Assembly: GCA_036936605.1 (NCBI GenBank)
Contig: JAUPFV010000002.1
Coordinates: 247,835,305-247,899,304 of the forward strand
Length of the DNA stretch: 64,000 bases
Reading direction: 5' to 3'
DNA from: Limnanthes douglasii subsp. nivea
Lineage: Eukaryota > Streptophyta > Magnoliopsida > Brassicales > Limnanthaceae
Shown here: positions 60,451 to 64,000 of the stretch, in pieces
Layout: every line of letters starts with the position of its first letter
Position numbering within the stretch: position 1 is the stretch's first letter
Position numbers and translations under genes: made by a program
Notes under the pieces: generated by a model
What the model was told of the DNA's origin: nothing
The model's database searches: none
The model's input: the letters and a program-made list of their open reading frames with translations, nothing else

Positions 60451-61276
60451 AAGAAAAACAATTCTCCAAAAATATCACTCATGGATTTCATTTTTTTCAT
60501 CTTTAAAAATAGAAATAAATTTGTTTTCAATTTTTTTAATTAAAATTTAAAAAGATATAAAGTTTTGAAGGTTAAATATAAGTAGTTGTTGAATTTTACG
60601 TTTGTGTGTTTCAATGATTTTTTTAAAAAAATTTGATGCAAGAGGTTTTTTGGTGAACTTCAAAATCAAAATGGTTATCCGTAATTTAATTTTTATACAG
60701 ATGATTATCGGTAATTTGTTTATATTTTCTAAATCAAACAATATGTATTAACATTGAGAAATAGTAAATTTAAAAGTAATTTTCCCATGGCCCAATTACA
60801 GACAAATCAAATCAGAAAAGTCGAGAGGGAAATGAGAAGTTTGGCGCCACTTAAATCACCAAAGGTCGACAATTCAGAACCTGCTGAATTTCATTCTATT
60901 TCACCAGAAATGTTTTTCCATTAAAACGACGGAAATATTATAGTAATATTTGATTTTGTGATGAAAAACCAATTATTTCACCTTTTCATTCAGCCTACTA
61001 ATTTCTTTTTATCTCAATGAATTTAAGGTACAAGAACTTTATATGACATCTTACAAATGGCTTAGTTTGGGCGACCATATACCGATTTTGGAAGAGTTTG
61101 ATTTCATTTTCTGGTAATATTTTGTTTTGATATGATTTCTTTCTATATTCTTGATTTAATGAAATTTTCGTTCAACAAGCTTTTTGCTTCCCTCTTTCTT
61201 TTGTAAACCTGCAAACCTACAAAATTTAAATACAGAGTATCTTGAAAGTCAAAGGTACATGCTTCTTGTTAGTTCA
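60451..61276. other. Spacer before LINE 4
   Basis: No gene recognised. The less AT-rich stretch 60781-60920 contains TTTGGCGCC (60840-60848), a plant E2F-type sequence, but no gene start can be shown nearby. 61080-61270 probably holds the 3' UTR of LINE 4. Confidence 0.4.
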
Positions 61277-61445
61277 TCAGAAATCATTTAATCTAATATA
61301 CCCAGTTCCTAAAGTCTCTAGAAATATAATTTCTCTTAGTTGAGTAGGAATTTGACTTTTCATAATCAAAATTTATTTTAGATACAGAGGTCAAGTTAGC
61401 AAGCCAATCAGTGGCTTGATTCTAGTCTCTATAGATCTGTTTAAC

Positions 61446-61571
61446 TAACATAGTTTATAGGATAAAAGTTTATAACAATTAATCATTTTATTCAAGTACC
61501 ATGGACTTTAACATAGTTTATAGGATAAAAGTTTATAAAATTAATCATTTTATTCAAGTACCATGGACTTT
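61446..61571. repeat. 63-bp tandem duplication in LINE 4 RNase H
   Basis: TAACATAGTTTATAGGATAA and the following bases to CATGGACTT occur at 61446-61508 and again at 61509-61571, with one base missing in the second copy. One copy encodes RNase H residues; the other is extra. Confidence 0.9.
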
Positions 61572-61590
61572 TACCAGTGGAGATCATATC

Positions 61591-61650
61591 AATTAGCAAG
61601 TTCGAATCACATTTAATATTAATTAGCAAGGTTGAATCACATTCAATATC
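61591..61650. repeat. 30-bp tandem duplication in LINE 4 RNase H
   Basis: AATTAGCAAGTTCGAATCAC plus ten bases is repeated at once with three changes (61591-61620, 61621-61650). Confidence 0.9.
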
Positions 61651-64000
61651 AATTAAATCAAATTGTTTTTGCTTGCAAATTATCAGACCATCAAGTAAGG
61701 CATGAGCTTCAGATGTAAGAGGTCTTCCAAAAACTCAAATTATTTATCCTTTATCATTTCTAACTATTCCACCACCAAATGCACCCCCATTTTTAGCATA
61801 TGAGCCATCAATATTAAGTTTTAATCTGTCTGCTAGAGGGTGCATCCATGTAAGGAATGTACAATTCCTCGACACAGATAGATTATTAATACATTTAATG
61901 GTTGAAGCAACATTTCTACATTGACTTCGATGAATTATATTTAGAATGTTAGCCATGTTTAAGATTTTTAGCAAGCAAGTAATATGATCAATCAATTGAC
62001 TAACATTTTGGGATATATTATGATGCTTGATTATGTTTCTTTTTTTCCAGATAGTCCAACAGAGCACAAGAGGAATTATGGATGTGATATGCATATCTTT
62101 CTTACTATACCAGTACCAAGTTCTAATCACATGATGAAGATTATATTCATGGTCATTAAGATACCAAACAAACCAGTAAAATGGCTTCAGACAGCCCAAA
62201 TAACTTCACAACTAACAAAAAATGTTGGACATATTCACTATTTTTACATGTTTGACATTTAGAAGCTAAGCTAGTGTTTCTTATCTGAAGACTTGAATTA
62301 AATAGAATCCAGTTATTCAATAACTTTCAAAGAAGGAAATAACACTTCATACGAGTCACAATATTCCAAATCATACTAAAGAATTTAGAGTTGTTGTTTG
62401 TACTTTTTAGATGGTTAAAATTATATGATTATGATAAGGACCAAATTATAGAGTCTTTAATCAAAGAGTTAATCATGGTTTTGCATACTTTAGCAATATT
62501 AGAAGGGGTCATTAGATACTTAAAGATGTCGATGTTCCACTGATTGTTTAACCAGTATTTGCTAGCATTGTCTAATTGGTACCAAGAAGTATCCTCATTA
62601 TCTCTAATTTACTAAAATGGTGTTTATTACACCATTTATCAGTCCAGAAATCACATTTTTCCATTTCCAATTTTCCAATAGATAAATGATTCAACTGCAG
62701 GTCTAATATTGAGCATTCTTTTCTAGTTTTAGACCTATTGTTTTTTGCTTGAAAAATTAAGGGGCAGGGTGTTATGATAATATATAGATTTAAGCTATCT
62801 TTCCCACATGGAGCTTTGGGCTCTAAATCTGTACCACATTTTACAGGAATATACAGTTTTCATATCATCTATTTTCGTAACGGTTAGTCCACCTTCATGA
62901 TAGGTCTTACATAGCTTAGACCACTTGGCCCATATTATGTTAGACTTATTAACAAAGTTACCCCATAGGAACTTTTTACTAATAGCTTATATCCTTTGAA
63001 TAATATTTTTAGGTAGAATATTGTTCTACGTATACTAATTAGTTTATGTGTGTATCAAGGATATATTTTATTAAAGTCAACCTTCCACCAAGAGATATAG
63101 TTTTAGTCTCTCATTCAGAAACTTTAGATCTTATCATTAAGATAAGATCTTCATATAAGCTACTTTTATTTGATTTGCAGATTTAGATACCTAGATATTT
63201 GAAGGGAAGAGAGATGTGACTGAACTTGTAATATTTTCCAGCTGATGAAGCCCGTTTGAGGTATACTCTTTGCTCCATAAAACTTGGTTTTGTCCGTGCT
63301 TATAACTTAACCTGAAACAACTTGATAATGGGTTAGAAAAGCATGAATTTTTTTTAACATTAGAGATAGAACCATTAGTAAAGAACAATAGATCACCAAC
63401 ATAGGCGAAAACATGTATATTGATGTAGCTTCTACTCATATATTGCAAACCTATGTTAAAATGAATTAATAGTTTCAAGTCTCTTATTAAGTATTCTTGA
63501 ACAATAATGAACAAATTGTGTGAAAGGGGATCTTCTTGCCTAATACCATTAGTTGACTTAAAATACCTATGACTTTCACCAATTATTAATATTGACAATA
63601 AGGATGAGCTTATGTTATTCATAACCACGCTCTTCGTTTTCTTATTGAACCCAAAAGCATCCAAGACTTTAATAATGAAGCTAAAGGATATTTTTTTCAA
63701 AGTCTTTAGCCATATACAACTTTAGGGTGATATTCCGACAACAAACATTTTTGTTAAGATCAAAGACGAGCTCATGGGCTAGAAGGACGTTGTCATGAAT
63801 ATTTCTTTCATTGATAAATCTGCCTTGGTCATCATAAATAATCTTAGGTAGGAAAGTAGAAATTGTTGAGCACTTTAGAGAGGATTCTATTAAACATTTT
63901 AGTTAAGCTTATAGGCATATACTCTTTCCAAGCTTGGGGATGGTCTATTTTAAGGATAAGGCACAAGGTTGTTACATATATACCTTGAGGCGTATGATAG

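Larger units (their letters stand above)
61277..64000 (-). mobile_element. LINE 4: L1-type LINE, cut by window end
   Basis: Minus-strand LINE containing RNase H, thumb and RT; the upstream part is beyond 64000. The last codons (GTGYIRLND, stop at 61277-61279) match the end of LINE 1, which places both in one family. Two tandem duplications lie inside the RNase H part. Confidence 0.88.
61277..64000 (-). pseudogene. LINE 4 ORF2: RT and RNase H
   Basis: RT on minus is seen at 63700-63191 (SFIIKVLDAFGFN, NGIRQEDPLSHNLF; the catalytic box reads FAYVGD instead of F/YADD, with one Asp lost). The thumb is broken (63190-62660; EGGLTVTKIDD-like). The region 62199-61744 holds a linker (CWTIWKKRN) and RNase H start (LKLNIDGSYAKNGG, first Asp kept). 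RNase H continues in broken frames (SEAHALLDGLI, Glu; DIECDSNLL, Asp; NQATDWLANL, Asp) to 61277. Several stops occur, so it is inactive. Confidence 0.86.

Noticed and set aside
60840..60848. E2F-type site as evidence of a gene promoter
   Set aside because: A single nine-base match without a following gene is not enough.

Overview
The window looks like nuclear DNA of a eudicot-type flowering plant. It is AT-rich and almost gene-empty. It holds one intron-bearing plant housekeeping gene (an ACT-repeat protein of the ACR4 type) in a bed of nested retrotransposons: LTR elements of the Ty3/gypsy Tat lineage and of Ty1/copia, L1-type LINEs with a C-terminal RNase H, a TRIM, small MITEs and a long minisatellite. 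No rRNA or tRNA gene, organellar segment or bacterial feature was seen.

Layout: 1-7135 is the right part of a Tat element (copy A, gag-pol on minus), which runs off the left edge. 7136-9185 is AT-rich DNA with a 63-bp SINE-like insertion. 9186-13230 is a 5'-truncated LINE (LINE 1, minus) carrying a Tat solo LTR. 13480-16640 is the ACR4-like gene (plus; seven exons, the first non-coding). 17458-23697 is a full-length LINE (LINE 2, plus) with a 14-bp target-site duplication (TSD), carrying a second, unrelated solo LTR in its endonuclease domain. 24266-25728 is a 26-bp minisatellite of about 56 units. About 26350-32900 is a third LINE (LINE 3, minus), split by a TRIM with three LTRs in tandem and damaged by an internal deletion. 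33602-33777 is a MITE with 9-bp TSDs.

From about 35540 an old, rotten Tat element (copy C, plus) can be recognised. It was entered first or later by a 4.8-kb copia element (36187-40971, TSD CTACC) and by a full-length 10.4-kb Tat element (copy B, 43958-54362, TSD TTATC). After it come AT-rich DNA with a Stowaway-type MITE (55327-55597), a copia gag scrap (about 56645-56870), degenerate repeats near 60.0-60.5 kb, and a fourth LINE (LINE 4, minus) running off the right edge.

The most interesting feature is in the Tat elements. Between pol and the 3' LTR, copies A and B carry a long extra gene on the strand opposite to gag-pol. It encodes a putative gypsy-type transposon domain followed by a long coiled coil. 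In both copies it is interrupted at the same codon and phase by a short GT-AG intron (76 and 80 bp), although the two copies are strongly diverged. Copy B also has a TATA-like box upstream of it. The extra gene and gag-pol are convergent, tail to tail, with a conserved hairpin at the 3' end of the extra gene. Extra and antisense ORFs are known from Tat-lineage elements; the shared intron and hairpin are what is worth testing.

All mobile-element proteins in the window contain stops, frameshifts or lost catalytic residues, so none looks autonomous now. ACR4-like is the only gene that appears intact. All coordinates and mismatch counts were made by eye.
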